A stretch of DNA of 64,000 nucleotides from a bacterium (GTDB lineage Bacteria; RUG730; JAAEPJ01). A program made the position numbers and the translations under genes. Where the stretch lies: the NCBI GenBank assembly GCA_024222485.1, contig JAAEPJ010000335.1:1-64000 (forward strand), given 5' to 3'. Below are positions 48,688-58,537 of the stretch, piece after piece. How positions within the stretch are numbered: the first letter of the stretch is position 1; every line of letters starts with the position of its first letter. The notes under the pieces are model-generated. The model was given only the letters and a program-made list of their open reading frames with translations. It did no database searches and was not told the origin of the DNA.

Positions 48688-49971
48688 TCATGTCTTTTTT
48701 TGAATGAACATACAACATACTAGATTTTTTATACTTTCAACAATTACAGTTTCACAATTTTTTTTAAACTTCCCATGTAAATTAAAGGCTGGCATAAACC
48801 CTTGAACCTCATACCCTTCATATCCAATCATTTCCTTTGTAGGTAAATATCCAAATACATTGTTAATACATCCAACAAATATAATATTTTTATTTTCTAA
48901 AAATTTCAAAATAACATCTTCATATTCTGATACAACTTCTGCTGAAATAGCAAAAAATATATTATCATTATTCAATTTAATTAATTGAAAATCTAAATTA
49001 TTTTCTGTATTTTCTACTATACTGTTAAGGGATATAGTATGTATTTTAGAATTTAAATTTATGTTAAGCTTATCCGCCTTTTTATTTATACATAATAATA
49101 CTTTTCTAGCTAGTTGATTTGTCCAAGTGTTATATTCATCTTGTGTAAAGCTTCCAAATGACAATCCAAAATATCTAATACATTTACAAATATCTTTTAA
49201 TGTCGTTATTTTCTGAACTACTTTAGGTCTAATATCTCCTGTAAATCCTTGTAAAAACATAATTGGCAAATCTTTTTTATTTAAAATTTCTCTTAAATAT
49301 TTTCGGACAACTCCTGGATAATGAGCTGTAACATTTTTAGAATTAGGATAAATAACAGGATGACATGCATAATTCCAAATTATACTGATAATATCATCTT
49401 CTTTATTTTTAAAGACAATGGTTTGAATATTTTTATTTACTTTTCCTTTTTTATTCGGCATTAAAAAAGATTTTAACTTTAGAAAAGGAAATTTTGTATC
49501 TAAAGCTAATGCATTCCTTCTTCTATTTATAGAATTATCAATTAGTTCTTCTTGAATATAAACATTACAAACTTGTTCTGTTTGATTCATTGTAACCCTA
49601 ATCAACTTTCGTGCTTGATCAATAACAAAACGAATATGATCTGGATGAACCCTCCCTAATTTAGGTTTAGTTTCATCAAGCATAGGAGCATAATGTGTAT
49701 GAGTTGCAGAAAATAAAAATTCTTCATTTTTGATGGCATATTTTTCTAGATCTTTCAAAAATATTGTTCTTAATTTCTCACTTACAAACAAAGAATCTAC
49801 GGACATAATAAAAATATTTTTATGCCCCTCAGACAAATATAAACAATTTATTTCTATGTCATCATCAACATTGGCATAATATTCATTAATAAAACCATTA
49901 CATCCGAGATGAGTTTTAATTTGAGGTGTAATTATAGTTTTAGAAGATTTTATTACAGGTAAGTCGTTCAC
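48688..49971 (-). CDS. Neutral/alkaline ceramidase-like hydrolase
   Basis: This 427-residue protein lacks a signal peptide. It shows the neutral-ceramidase family blocks: FSATHTHYAP (metal and catalytic region), NYACHPVIYP, FLQGFTGDIRP and GYLPTKEMIGYEGYEV. Known members are zinc amidases that cleave the N-acyl chain of ceramide. Placed at the end of a nonulosonate/O-antigen operon and predicted to be cytosolic, it more probably removes an N-acyl group from a sugar or lipid intermediate, but this is inference. It overlaps the FemAB-like gene by 4 nt. It is the last gene of the island. Confidence 0.75.
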   Translation of the reverse strand: MNDLPVIKSSKTIITPQIKTHLGCNGFINEYYANVDDDIEINCLYLSEGHKNIFIMSVDSLFVSEKLRTIFLKDLEKYAIKNEEFLFSATHTHYAPMLDETKPKLGRVHPDHIRFVIDQARKLIRVTMNQTEQVCNVYIQEELIDNSINRRRNALALDTKFPFLKLKSFLMPNKKGKVNKNIQTIVFKNKEDDIISIIWNYACHPVIYPNSKNVTAHYPGVVRKYLREILNKKDLPIMFLQGFTGDIRPKVVQKITTLKDICKCIRYFGLSFGSFTQDEYNTWTNQLARKVLLCINKKADKLNINLNSKIHTISLNSIVENTENNLDFQLIKLNNDNIFFAISAEVVSEYEDVILKFLENKNIIFVGCINNVFGYLPTKEMIGYEGYEVQGFMPAFNLHGKFKKNCETVIVESIKNLVCCMFIQKKT

Positions 49972-50906
49972 TTTAAAAACTCTCTAATTTTTAAAATCTT
50001 AGAATTAATTTTTGTAACTTGAAAGTAGGGTCTTTGTATCGCTCCAAAGGATCTAAAATATTTCTCTATATTTTCAACCATACTGCCCTCAAAATCAAAT
50101 TCTTTCTTATTTGCAAGTGCAAACTTTATACTTTCAAGTTGAATTAAATCCATTCCCCCTAAATCTTTATAGTCTGCATCAATTCCTCCCAACAAATAAT
50201 AAACAGAATTTTGATCAACAACTAAAAAATTCGCAGCTATAATTTTTGAATCATATTCAGCACAATACATTTTCACTGCATTATGTTTTTCACATTCAAT
50301 GTACAATTTCTTTACAAAATTTAAATCGTAAGAAATTTTCATATTTTTTCTTTCAAAAGTTTTTTTATTTAATTCATAAAAACTCTCTATGTCATAAGCA
50401 TCAATAATTTTAACACCAAGATTCAAAGCTTTTCTTTTCCTTCTTCTAATATCTGTTTCACAAATATTTTCTAAATGATCGACTGAAATATCTTTAATTT
50501 TATATGTATACCTAGTCGTTTGTTTATATCCTTGCCAATAAAAAGGCAACCAATTAATAATACTACAATCAAAGTTTTGGATAAATACATCTACTTTTGG
50601 TATTTGTTTTATTAATTCTATTATTATCTCTTTCTCCCAAGAAAGTTTTTTATAATATCTTTGTTCTTTAGGATATTTAATATATGACCCCATTGTTTGT
50701 GTTAACCTTGGCATTGTAATAATTTGAAATATCAACTTTTTCTTTAAAAAATATGGCATTGATGCAACAATTTTACCACCTTTTTCAATTAAACACACAT
50801 CCCAATTATCTTTACCACAGACACAATCAAGCCACCAATCTTTAGAAAAAATGGGTATATCTTGCTCTATTGTACAAAACTCTCTATATTTTTTTTTGTT
50901 GTTCAT
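49968..50906 (-). CDS. FemAB/GNAT-like acyltransferase
   Basis: This 312-residue protein resembles the GNAT_6/FemAB group: a tandem acyl-CoA-type fold with KMYCAEYDSKIIAANFLVVD, VYYLLGGIDADYKDLGGMDLIQLESIKFAL and DFEGSMVENIEKYFRSFGA in the second half. Relatives include transferases that add acyl or amino-acyl groups to sugars or peptidoglycan. Here it may acylate an amino group of a surface sugar. The substrate is unknown. It overlaps the ceramidase-like gene by 4 nt, so an acylase and an acyltransferase are made together. Confidence 0.7.
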   Translation of the reverse strand: MNNKKKYREFCTIEQDIPIFSKDWWLDCVCGKDNWDVCLIEKGGKIVASMPYFLKKKLIFQIITMPRLTQTMGSYIKYPKEQRYYKKLSWEKEIIIELIKQIPKVDVFIQNFDCSIINWLPFYWQGYKQTTRYTYKIKDISVDHLENICETDIRRRKRKALNLGVKIIDAYDIESFYELNKKTFERKNMKISYDLNFVKKLYIECEKHNAVKMYCAEYDSKIIAANFLVVDQNSVYYLLGGIDADYKDLGGMDLIQLESIKFALANKKEFDFEGSMVENIEKYFRSFGAIQRPYFQVTKINSKILKIREFLK

Positions 50907-50914
50907 AATAGCAA

Positions 50915-51934
50915 TTACCCTTCTAAAATATTTTTAATTTCTTTAAAGACTCTTTGTGGACCTAATATTTTAGTACATTTTAAACGATAAGAACAGGTGT
51001 CATACGCCTCTCTCTCACTTTTTAAGCCATATGGACTACTGCATGGACTACAACTAATATTTGGGAGTAAAAATTTAGTATATGTACCAATTTGCCGTGT
51101 CTTATCAAAAGATGTTCCCCAGAATAAAACTAAAGTAGCAAGGTTCATTGCAGAAGACAAATGTGTGATCCCACTATCTAACCCAACGACTAATTTAGAT
51201 TTATTTAATATCCCTATTAAATCAATTATTTTAGTTTTACTAATCAAATTCACAATATTAATATTATTAAGTTCACTTAATAAACGATTATCTTGCTTTC
51301 CTAAGATAACTATTTGATACTTTTTAAGTAAATTTATTAATGCAATCCAATATGTTTCTTCCCAAACTTTTGGTGTTTTATTGCCATCTGCCACTTCTGG
51401 ACATAAAACTATATAATTGTCAGAAAGATTGAAGCGTTGTGATGATAATATGCCTTTTTGAATTACTTGTTCACTTAATAAAGGGTTTAAGACAAAATCT
51501 TTTTCATTTACCCCCAGATACTTTAAAGTTAATAAATTGTTATATGATTCATGCCTATTTTGTATATTTATAAATTTAATTTTTAAAATAAAATTAAAAA
51601 TAAAGTAAATGAATAATTCCTTTTTACTGCAATATTTATTTATATTTTTTTGTAAAATTATTTTTGTATTTTTAAGTTTGAAAATATTTTTAAAAATTAC
51701 TTTTAAGCTACCACCAAATTTTAAAAAAATTAAGATATTATATTTTTCCTCAGGAAAATCTATAAAAATATTATTAATATCTAGATCATTTTGAAAAATT
51801 TCATTTGCACTATATTTATTATCACCTATAAGATCAATAATAGCATCAGGATAAACTTTTTTTATTGTTCTAATAACTGGAATTATTAAAATAGCATTCC
51901 CAAGCCCTGTGTATATTGGAATTAAAATTTTCAA
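50915..51934 (-). CDS. Family 9 glycosyltransferase (heptosyltransferase-like)
   Basis: This 339-residue GT-B protein starts ILIPIYTGLGNAILIIPVIR, the N-terminal loop of heptosyltransferases. It has the donor-site GLDSGITHLSSAMNL and FWGTSFDKTRQIG, then a Cys-rich C-terminal part (SCSPCSSP ... CSYRLKC). GT9 enzymes typically move heptose or a similar sugar to LPS inner core or O-antigen. It is 8 nt from the FemAB-like gene. The upstream methyltransferase is broken. Confidence 0.85.
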   Translation of the reverse strand: MKILIPIYTGLGNAILIIPVIRTIKKVYPDAIIDLIGDNKYSANEIFQNDLDINNIFIDFPEEKYNILIFLKFGGSLKVIFKNIFKLKNTKIILQKNINKYCSKKELFIYFIFNFILKIKFINIQNRHESYNNLLTLKYLGVNEKDFVLNPLLSEQVIQKGILSSQRFNLSDNYIVLCPEVADGNKTPKVWEETYWIALINLLKKYQIVILGKQDNRLLSELNNINIVNLISKTKIIDLIGILNKSKLVVGLDSGITHLSSAMNLATLVLFWGTSFDKTRQIGTYTKFLLPNISCSPCSSPYGLKSEREAYDTCSYRLKCTKILGPQRVFKEIKNILEG

Positions 51935-51948
51935 TTCATCTATCCTTT

Positions 51949-52692
51949 TTATTTTTTAATAAAAGAAAATATATATTTATCTCTAAATAAAATTGGTTTA
52001 TGTAAAACTTTTAATTTTAATACATCTGTATAAAATTTCATATTTCGAGCTATCTCATAAAAGTTAAATTTTTTATTATTTAATTGATCAGTTACTAAAA
52101 ATACTCCATTTATTTTTAAATTTTTATTTACATTTTCTTGCAAGCAAAATATCATTTTTTCATCATTGACTATATGTTGACTAACATCGATCATAAAAAT
52201 TAAATCACAATTTTTATATTCAAAATATTCTGTGCCTATATCTTTTTTTTAAAATTTCCCTTTATATTCTGGATGCTTTAATTCAAGATTATGAATATGC
52301 ACATCTGCTAGATCAACCGCACAATAGTTTCTATATCCTTCTCTACTCAAAATATTTGCATAAAATCCATTCCCATAACCTAATTCAAGAATTTTACTAT
52401 TATTTTTATCTAACTCTAATTCTCTAATAATTCCTAAAAAAATATATTTAGCAGATTCATACCACCTATAATTTTCTTCTTCATCCAAAGCACAATGACC
52501 TACACCTTTCAAAGATTGAAAGCCATATTCGGTATGATGCATATCCCAATATTTACTTGCATTATAATCATTATTTGAAACATCATAAAGTTTGTTCATT
52601 CTTTTTTTATAAAATGTAAGCCTAATATACTTAATTAGTTTAAAACATCCAGGTGGTAATAAATTTTTTACAATTGCCTTAATAATTTTCAT
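51949..52692 (-). pseudogene. SAM-dependent methyltransferase split by an in-frame TAA
   Basis: One continuous frame of 248 codons has an internal TAA at 52249-52251, codon 148. The N-terminal part (147 residues) includes the class I motif ILELGYGNGFYANIL. After the stop the same frame resumes with DIGTEYFEYKNCDLIFMIDVSQH and ends SFIKK, completing a normal methyltransferase core of 247 residues. The spacing and frame show a single nonsense change, not a frameshift. The gene would have modified a sugar or lipid in the island. It lies next to a poly-A run, so an assembly error is possible. Confidence 0.85.
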
Positions 52693-52708
52693 TTTATATT
52701 TTCTCCAT

Positions 52709-54172
52709 TTATATTTTGTATTTAGCTATTTTCAAAAAAAACATTATTTTGTTTATATATCTCTTAAAATCAAGAGCATAATATTTAATACTAACTAAAA
52801 GATATAATCCAAATAAACACATTTTGACCAATAAGTTATATAAAAATTTACTATATTGCAAATAATGCATAAAAAATACAAAAATAACAATAATGCAACA
52901 AAATCCTGCTAAATATTTATAATCAAAAGATTTTTTATCTAATTTATATGCAAAATAATGACTTAATATTAAAGTAATAATTGCACATATAATCGTAGAT
53001 ATTAATGCACCATATATGCCTAAATATTTTATTAAAACAATATTAAAACCTATATTCACCACTGCTGGCACAAAATGTAAAAAAGGGATATATCTAGTTT
53101 TTTTATAAAATAAAATAATCGCCGTAGGAAAAATATATAAATACCTAAAAAACCAAAATAAAATTAAAAACCAAACAATTGAAAAAGACTGCAAATAACT
53201 AGAATCTATTAAAAAATAAATTGTTTTGATAAAACCCGTCCAAAAAACAACCAAAGCACCCAAAGCAACAAAAAGAACTTCATTAGTCCTCTTTAAAATA
53301 TCATTATTTATATTTTTCTTCTTACTCTTGTAGTATTCAGGTAAAAAAGAGGCATCTAATGCACCCAAAACAAAACTTAACGGTAAAATCAAATTTTGAG
53401 CAAAAGTATATATACCCACATCATGCAAATTCAGCATAATACTCAAAATATATTTGTCAGAATATGTATATAAATATGCACATAAACATGCTGAAATAAA
53501 CGGAACTGAATATTTAATAGTTTTTTTTATATATACAATACTTTTAAGACTTAAAGAAAAATTTAGATATTTACTTATAAACACTAAATAAAAAATAGAA
53601 CTAAATAAATGACCTAAACATATGCCATATAATATACCTTCTGCTTTAAGATTTAAATATACAATAAAATACAAAGAACAGCATGTACTTATAATAAAAT
53701 TAAGCAATCTATTGGTGCTTCTTAATTTTGCTTTTTGTTCAGTTACCATTAAAGAATCTGGAATCAAATTAAATTGTATTAAATAAACAATTATAAGCTG
53801 CACTGCAATATACGGAAAAAAAGAAATAACTTTCGAAGGGAATATTATATGACTAAAAAAAAACAATAAACAGCCTATAAGAAAAACAGCAATAATACCT
53901 AAAAAAATAGTAAATATAAATAAACTTGTTGTATATTCTCGCTTTTGTTTTTTTGATTTCAAATCATGATAAATTCTCATAAAACCAGAATTAAGTTGTA
54001 ATGTTGAAAAAACAGTAATAATACCACCTACAGTAGTTAAAAGCCCTATAATACCGTAATCAAGGGGTAATAAATATCGACTTTTAATAGGTAAAAGAAG
54101 AAAACTAACAATACCTGTGACAATAGGAACAATTGCATATATAGATAGATTTTTAAATATTGTTTTTAACAT
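52709..54172 (-). CDS. wzx: Oligosaccharide flippase, Wzx-like
   Basis: This 487-residue protein has about 12-14 hydrophobic helices and starts IFKNLSIYAIVPIVTGIVSFLLLP, like MATE/MVF-type polysaccharide exporters, with GFMRIYHDLK and GLLTTVGG in the first helices. Wzx flips undecaprenyl-linked O-units across the inner membrane for Wzy-dependent polymerisation. Its presence with the ligase/polymerase-like genes at 39-44 kb fits a Wzx/Wzy route. It starts 2 nt after the GT-B gene. Confidence 0.88.
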   Translation of the reverse strand: MLKTIFKNLSIYAIVPIVTGIVSFLLLPIKSRYLLPLDYGIIGLLTTVGGIITVFSTLQLNSGFMRIYHDLKSKKQKREYTTSLFIFTIFLGIIAVFLIGCLLFFFSHIIFPSKVISFFPYIAVQLIIVYLIQFNLIPDSLMVTEQKAKLRSTNRLLNFIISTCCSLYFIVYLNLKAEGILYGICLGHLFSSIFYLVFISKYLNFSLSLKSIVYIKKTIKYSVPFISACLCAYLYTYSDKYILSIMLNLHDVGIYTFAQNLILPLSFVLGALDASFLPEYYKSKKKNINNDILKRTNEVLFVALGALVVFWTGFIKTIYFLIDSSYLQSFSIVWFLILFWFFRYLYIFPTAIILFYKKTRYIPFLHFVPAVVNIGFNIVLIKYLGIYGALISTIICAIITLILSHYFAYKLDKKSFDYKYLAGFCCIIVIFVFFMHYLQYSKFLYNLLVKMCLFGLYLLVSIKYYALDFKRYINKIMFFLKIAKYKI

Positions 54173-54174
54173 GA

Positions 54175-55434
54175 TTAAATATCTTTTAAATTATTTGTAG
54201 AATGTGAAAATCTATCAATCATGCTCTGAGGGTTAAACTTATTATCAAAAATATATTGTAAATTATAGCAAATTTCTTTTTCAGTCTCTGCCGTAAAACA
54301 CATTCCTGTTTGCAATAATTCCTTAACATAATTTGATATCATTGCAAATTTTAACATACTTTTTTGTTCTAAAAAGGAATATAAAATACTAGGAACTCCA
54401 AACATTCCAAATTCAAGGTTCGCATGAGAAGGAATAGAAAATAAAACATCTGTGGCACTTACCAACAATGCCGTCTCCTTATATTGCTTAGGTGTAACTT
54501 TTACTTGAAATTCACTTAAATTCGTTATGGTAAAAATAATATACTTATTATTTTTATATTTTTCTTGTAAATATTTAATATCCGATTCTGACCCCACCCC
54601 TAAACTTCTAAATAATATTTTTGATTGGCAAATTTGATTATTTTCAATTAATTTAATAAGAATATCAATAAGATTTCTTTGATATTCATGTCCATTAACA
54701 TATGATGCTCCTTCATAAATAACAATGAGTTTTTCATCCTTGTTGACTCCTAACTTTTGTTTTGCTATATTTTTGTTGATTAGATATTTAGAAATCCCCT
54801 CATGTATATAATTTTTCACATTAATCATTTTATTCTCAGGTATTGCTCTTCGCAGTAAACTTTTTCTAGCAAAATATCCAAAACATATATAATAATCACT
54901 TGAAGAAAATAAAGGTCTCGTTTCAAAAATATCATTCCCATCAGATGAAAAAATAGTTTTAATATTCAATACATTAGCAGCTTTTGCCATAAAAATTTCT
55001 TCAACAAAAATAGGACAATTCAAATAAACTATATCTGGCTTAATTTCTTTTAAAATATTTTTATATGGCATAATTAAAATATTTTCTAATTTTAAAATAT
55101 CAAAAAAAAACTTAATTACTTTAATTATATAACTTTTAACTTTTAACTTATTTAAAAAATTATAATAATAATCTTCTAGCAATATAGCATGATTTGATAA
55201 CATATCTTTATAAAATTGTTCTTTTTCAATAGCACTACAAAGTCTAAATATCTTTAATAAAAATTTATCGAAAATATTTAGTTTAGGATAACTATATTGT
55301 ATAGTATTAAAATTAAATTCTATTTTAGTAATAACTTCTAATCGATATTGTTTTTCTATATCATCTTTTAAAGAAGTTTCCCAAAATGTCCTTATTGTCC
55401 TAGAAAAAGGAATAGAAATTAACATTTTTTTCAT
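54175..55434 (-). CDS. Putative GT-B glycosyltransferase
   Basis: This 419-residue protein has an overall GT-B pattern: an N-terminal half with PDIVYLNCPIFVEEIFMA and a donor half with GVNKDEKLIVIYEGAS, ILFRSLG and LVSATDVLFSIPSHANLEFGMFGVPSILY, which resembles the GT4 acidic region without the classic E-x7-E. I cannot name the family. Placed between pseI and wzx, it is a candidate nonulosonate transferase that attaches the finished sugar. It overlaps pseI by 4 nt. Confidence 0.6.
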   Translation of the reverse strand: MKKMLISIPFSRTIRTFWETSLKDDIEKQYRLEVITKIEFNFNTIQYSYPKLNIFDKFLLKIFRLCSAIEKEQFYKDMLSNHAILLEDYYYNFLNKLKVKSYIIKVIKFFFDILKLENILIMPYKNILKEIKPDIVYLNCPIFVEEIFMAKAANVLNIKTIFSSDGNDIFETRPLFSSSDYYICFGYFARKSLLRRAIPENKMINVKNYIHEGISKYLINKNIAKQKLGVNKDEKLIVIYEGASYVNGHEYQRNLIDILIKLIENNQICQSKILFRSLGVGSESDIKYLQEKYKNNKYIIFTITNLSEFQVKVTPKQYKETALLVSATDVLFSIPSHANLEFGMFGVPSILYSFLEQKSMLKFAMISNYVKELLQTGMCFTAETEKEICYNLQYIFDNKFNPQSMIDRFSHSTNNLKDI

Positions 55435-56492
55435 CTTATTACCACATTATTTTTGTCTAGTACTTCCTCACTCAATGGCTCACCCATCTTCATATCCTTA
55501 ATTACTCGTTTCCCTAAAACTTCTTGATAAAACTTAGGATGCATACCATAGCCTGGCCTAACAACTTTTATATTATTTTTAGTTAAAATACCTCCTTTTT
55601 TAATATCTTTGCTTACAAAAATAGATTTACAAAACTCTCTTGATTTTTTTAAGTTATCCGTAAGTTTATAATTTATTTTTCCTAACATCTCTTCTGCTGC
55701 TCTTACCCCCTTAACCATTTCTTTAAATTCGCTTGGTTCTAAAGAGAACTGTGCATCAGGACCACCTAAAGATTTGTCTAAAATAAAATGTTTTTCTATA
55801 ATTTCTGCACCCAAAGAAACCGCTACTACTGGTGCTGTTATCCCTAAACTATGATCAGACAACCCAATTGGCAAATTAAACCGGTTTCGCATATCAGGAA
55901 TGGTCATTAAATTCATATCTTCTAACGGTGTTGGATAAGAAGAAACACATTTTAATAAAATAATATTTTTATTTCCTACCTCTTTACATGTTGCAATAGC
56001 CAATTCAATATCTGCTAATTCAGCAACTCCTGTAGCTAAAATAACTGGTTTTTTCTTTGAAGCAACATATTTGATCAAAGGGATATCTGTAATCTCGAAA
56101 GAAGCAATTTTATAAAAAGGAATATCCAAATCTTCTAAAAAATCAACTGCTGTTTTATCAAAAGGAGATGAAAAAAATATAAGACCTAAGCCTTCTGCAA
56201 CTTTTTTCAATTTCGGCTGCCATTCCCAAGGAGTAAACGCTCGTTTATATAAATCATACAAGGTTTCACCATCCCAAATAGTCCCTTGCTTAATTTTAAA
56301 ATAATTATTATGGCAATTTAAGGTTATTATATCTGCTGTATAAGTTTGTAACTTTACTGCATCTGCACCACTATCTTTCATCGCTATGATTGTTTTTACG
56401 GCTAAATCATAATCTTGCAAATGATTGGCTGAAAGCTCTGCAATTATAAAAGTTGAATTATTTTTAGCTAAATTCCCATCAAATAGTTTCAT
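55431..56492 (-). CDS. pseI: Pseudaminic acid synthase PseI (NeuB family)
   Basis: PseI condenses a 2,4-diamino-2,4,6-trideoxy-altrose derivative with phosphoenolpyruvate to pseudaminic acid. The 353 residues include the TIM-barrel blocks FIIAELSANHLQDYDLAVK, ADAVKLQTYTAD, FFSSPFDKTAVDFLE, YKIASFEITD, GLSDHSLGITAPVVAVSLG and EKHFILDKSLGGPDAQFS. The C-terminal SAF domain holds VRPGYGMHPKFYQEVLGK, which is typical of PseI over NeuB. It is central to the island. The substrate may carry unusual N-acyl groups. Confidence 0.92.
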   Translation of the reverse strand: MKLFDGNLAKNNSTFIIAELSANHLQDYDLAVKTIIAMKDSGADAVKLQTYTADIITLNCHNNYFKIKQGTIWDGETLYDLYKRAFTPWEWQPKLKKVAEGLGLIFFSSPFDKTAVDFLEDLDIPFYKIASFEITDIPLIKYVASKKKPVILATGVAELADIELAIATCKEVGNKNIILLKCVSSYPTPLEDMNLMTIPDMRNRFNLPIGLSDHSLGITAPVVAVSLGAEIIEKHFILDKSLGGPDAQFSLEPSEFKEMVKGVRAAEEMLGKINYKLTDNLKKSREFCKSIFVSKDIKKGGILTKNNIKVVRPGYGMHPKFYQEVLGKRVIKDMKMGEPLSEEVLDKNNVVIR

Positions 56493-56511
56493 TTTTTAAC
56501 GCCCTCATAAT

Positions 56512-57156
56512 TTAATCATTAAAAATATTTAAAATATATTTCTTACCATGTATACTAAAAAAAGCTGGGTAGTCTCTATTATTAACAATCCTTAATAAAT
56601 TAAATTGTTCTTTAATAGATTTATTAATATCTAGTTCACTATCTTTTTCAGTTCTTTTTTTATAATAAGTAGGCATGCCTTTCTGTTGTTGAAGCGTCAA
56701 TGTTTTATAACTACTTAAAAAAGTAACACATAATTCAATAGTTTTATGTACTTGTTTTTTTCTTATCTCTTTATTTAACTCATTGCCTATTAAATCAACA
56801 TAATCTTTAAAATAAATTTGACCATTATCCATCTTAGAAGCAGCCTCAAATAAAACTATAGGTATTTTATTCTTACCTTCTAAAATCTGCCAAAATAAAG
56901 GAGACCACCCTTTTCCTTTTGGCAACTCGCTCTCATGCACAACCAAGTTATGTTTGTGTTTAATCAAATATTTTTCAGGAATTATTTTAAAATAACTTAA
57001 AATAAAAACTATCTCATACTTAGAAGAAATATCTTCATGATTAAAAAATAATTTCACATTATGGTTTGAAGCCCTTAATGCATTGATGATCTCATCTTTA
57101 TATTCTAAAATCCAACTTTCCTGAGAAGTTAAAACAGCTATATTTTTAAAATTCAA
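56512..57156 (-). CDS. Formyltransferase-like protein (first)
   Basis: This 214-residue protein has the N-terminal formyltransferase fold and a short C-terminal part. The active region reads VVHESELPKGKGWSPLFW, followed by LFEAASKMDNGQIYFKD. His and Asp match the catalytic pair of methionyl-tRNA and sugar N-formyltransferases; the usual Asn two before His is Val. It uses N10-formyl-tetrahydrofolate in known relatives. In this pse island it probably formylates a sugar amine, in place of the PseH acetyltransferase. It lies 19 nt from pseI. Confidence 0.72.
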   Translation of the reverse strand: MNFKNIAVLTSQESWILEYKDEIINALRASNHNVKLFFNHEDISSKYEIVFILSYFKIIPEKYLIKHKHNLVVHESELPKGKGWSPLFWQILEGKNKIPIVLFEAASKMDNGQIYFKDYVDLIGNELNKEIRKKQVHKTIELCVTFLSSYKTLTLQQQKGMPTYYKKRTEKDSELDINKSIKEQFNLLRIVNNRDYPAFFSIHGKKYILNIFND

Positions 57157-57159
57157 GAC

Positions 57160-57840
57160 TCACCTCACATTTCTTAAACATTGAAATACTTCACAATATT
57201 TAATTCCAACCCTATTCCCCCAATATTCTGCATTTAACTCAATATTTTTTAATGATCTTGGATGCGGATAGTCTTTTAACTCTAATTTATATTTACTCAT
57301 TGCTTCTATTTTTTTATCCAAAGTATTAGATATATCAAAAAAAGTATTCGGAAAAAAAGTTAATGGATAATGCCATTCTGTAGAAGATAAAACCTCAAAA
57401 GCATATATTTCTTTTACACTTTCTCCAATCATTGGCCTTGTTGCCGTTAAAACTGCTTGATTTGTTATTTGGTGATCAATATTTAAATCATTTTGATAAT
57501 GAGTAAAAATAATATTAGGTTTTATTTTATTTTTGATATTTTCAATAGTTTTAACAATATCTAACATAGCAATAGAATCAAATTTATTATCTGGAAAAGT
57601 TTCAAAAATAACATCTTTTACACCAATAATTTTATTAGCTGCCACTGCTTGCTCTTTTAATGCATTCAATTTTCCAGGTTGGTCCTTACTAACTATCTCT
57701 AATCGAGAAGTTATGCCTGTTCCTAAAATTAGTGTATATGCCTGAGCACCCTCCGCTACTAATCTTGTTATTGTTCCTCCGCAGCCCAATATTTCATCAT
57801 CTGGGTGAGATGCAATAATTAAAATATTATTATTCTTCAA
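57160..57840 (-). CDS. PIG-L family N-deacetylase
   Basis: This 226-residue protein has the PIG-L zinc motif ASHPDDEILGCGGT (10-23, HPDDE 12-16) and FTHYQNDLNIDHQITNQAV further on, with the third metal His. PIG-L enzymes remove N-acetyl groups from GlcNAc-type sugars such as GlcNAc-PI or bacillithiol precursors. Between two formyltransferases it may expose an amine that is then reformylated. It overlaps the second formyltransferase gene by 11 nt. Confidence 0.87.
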   Translation of the reverse strand: MKNNNILIIASHPDDEILGCGGTITRLVAEGAQAYTLILGTGITSRLEIVSKDQPGKLNALKEQAVAANKIIGVKDVIFETFPDNKFDSIAMLDIVKTIENIKNKIKPNIIFTHYQNDLNIDHQITNQAVLTATRPMIGESVKEIYAFEVLSSTEWHYPLTFFPNTFFDISNTLDKKIEAMSKYKLELKDYPHPRSLKNIELNAEYWGNRVGIKYCEVFQCLRNVR

Positions 57841-58537
57841 TTATTCTGAACCTCCCATTTATTTCATTATTTTTAATTTCCGCTTTATTAAATTCTATTG
57901 TAAAATTTTTATATTTTATAAAAGCCTTAGGATAACTTTCTGCATCAAGCATTCGTATAAAATCATAAAATTGTGCCATATTCTTTAGCTCAGCATTTAA
58001 TATATTACTTTGCTCTGGAGTACGCCTTTTAAAGAATGTAACTATTCCTTTTTGTGGCTTAGGGCAAGTATTGTTTCTAATAATATTTGGTATCATTTTA
58101 AAAAATATTATATCTGAAACTTTTTGAAATATTTCTTGTGCACTCTCTTTGTCAATACAAAGAGAATCTTTAGAATAAATGTCTCCTGCATCTAAATCTT
58201 TAGATACTTTTATTGCTGAAATTTTAGTCTTTTTTTTGCCTTTTAATATAAGGTTTTGCAAAGGACTTCCACCTCTTCCATATGGCAAATCTGTTATATG
58301 AAATAAAACACATTTAAAATTTTCATAGATATCTTTATCAATAATCCATGACCAATGTGGAAAAAAGATATAGTCAGGGTTAATACTTTTTAAAAATTGA
58401 TAAGATAATTCTTTTTCTAATTTGCATACATAAATATCATAAACATCAGAATAATTATTTATAAATTTTGCTAAATTCACAAAATTCCAAGTTTTAATAG
58501 TGGCAATACATATTTTAATTTTTTCTTGCATAATCAA
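57830..58537 (-). CDS. Formyltransferase-like protein (second)
   Basis: This 235-residue protein is related to the formyltransferase fold: FHITDLPYGRGGSPLQNLIL followed by ISAIKVSKDLDAGDIYSKD. His and Asp of the catalytic pair are seen; the Asn position is Leu. It has an acidic C-terminal tail and is only distantly similar to the copy at 56.5 kb. Two formyltransferases in one island suggest two amines are formylated, or one acts on a later intermediate. It overlaps the TIM-barrel gene by 4 nt. Confidence 0.72.
   Translation of the reverse strand: MIMQEKIKICIATIKTWNFVNLAKFINNYSDVYDIYVCKLEKELSYQFLKSINPDYIFFPHWSWIIDKDIYENFKCVLFHITDLPYGRGGSPLQNLILKGKKKTKISAIKVSKDLDAGDIYSKDSLCIDKESAQEIFQKVSDIIFFKMIPNIIRNNTCPKPQKGIVTFFKRRTPEQSNILNAELKNMAQFYDFIRMLDAESYPKAFIKYKNFTIEFNKAEIKNNEINGRFRIIEE

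Noticed and set aside
45915-52692. Alternative genetic code or programmed frameshifting to explain broken genes
   Set aside because: TAA, TAG and TGA all end normal genes in this window, no slippery-site pattern is seen, and the affected genes also show deletions or truncation, so decay is simpler.
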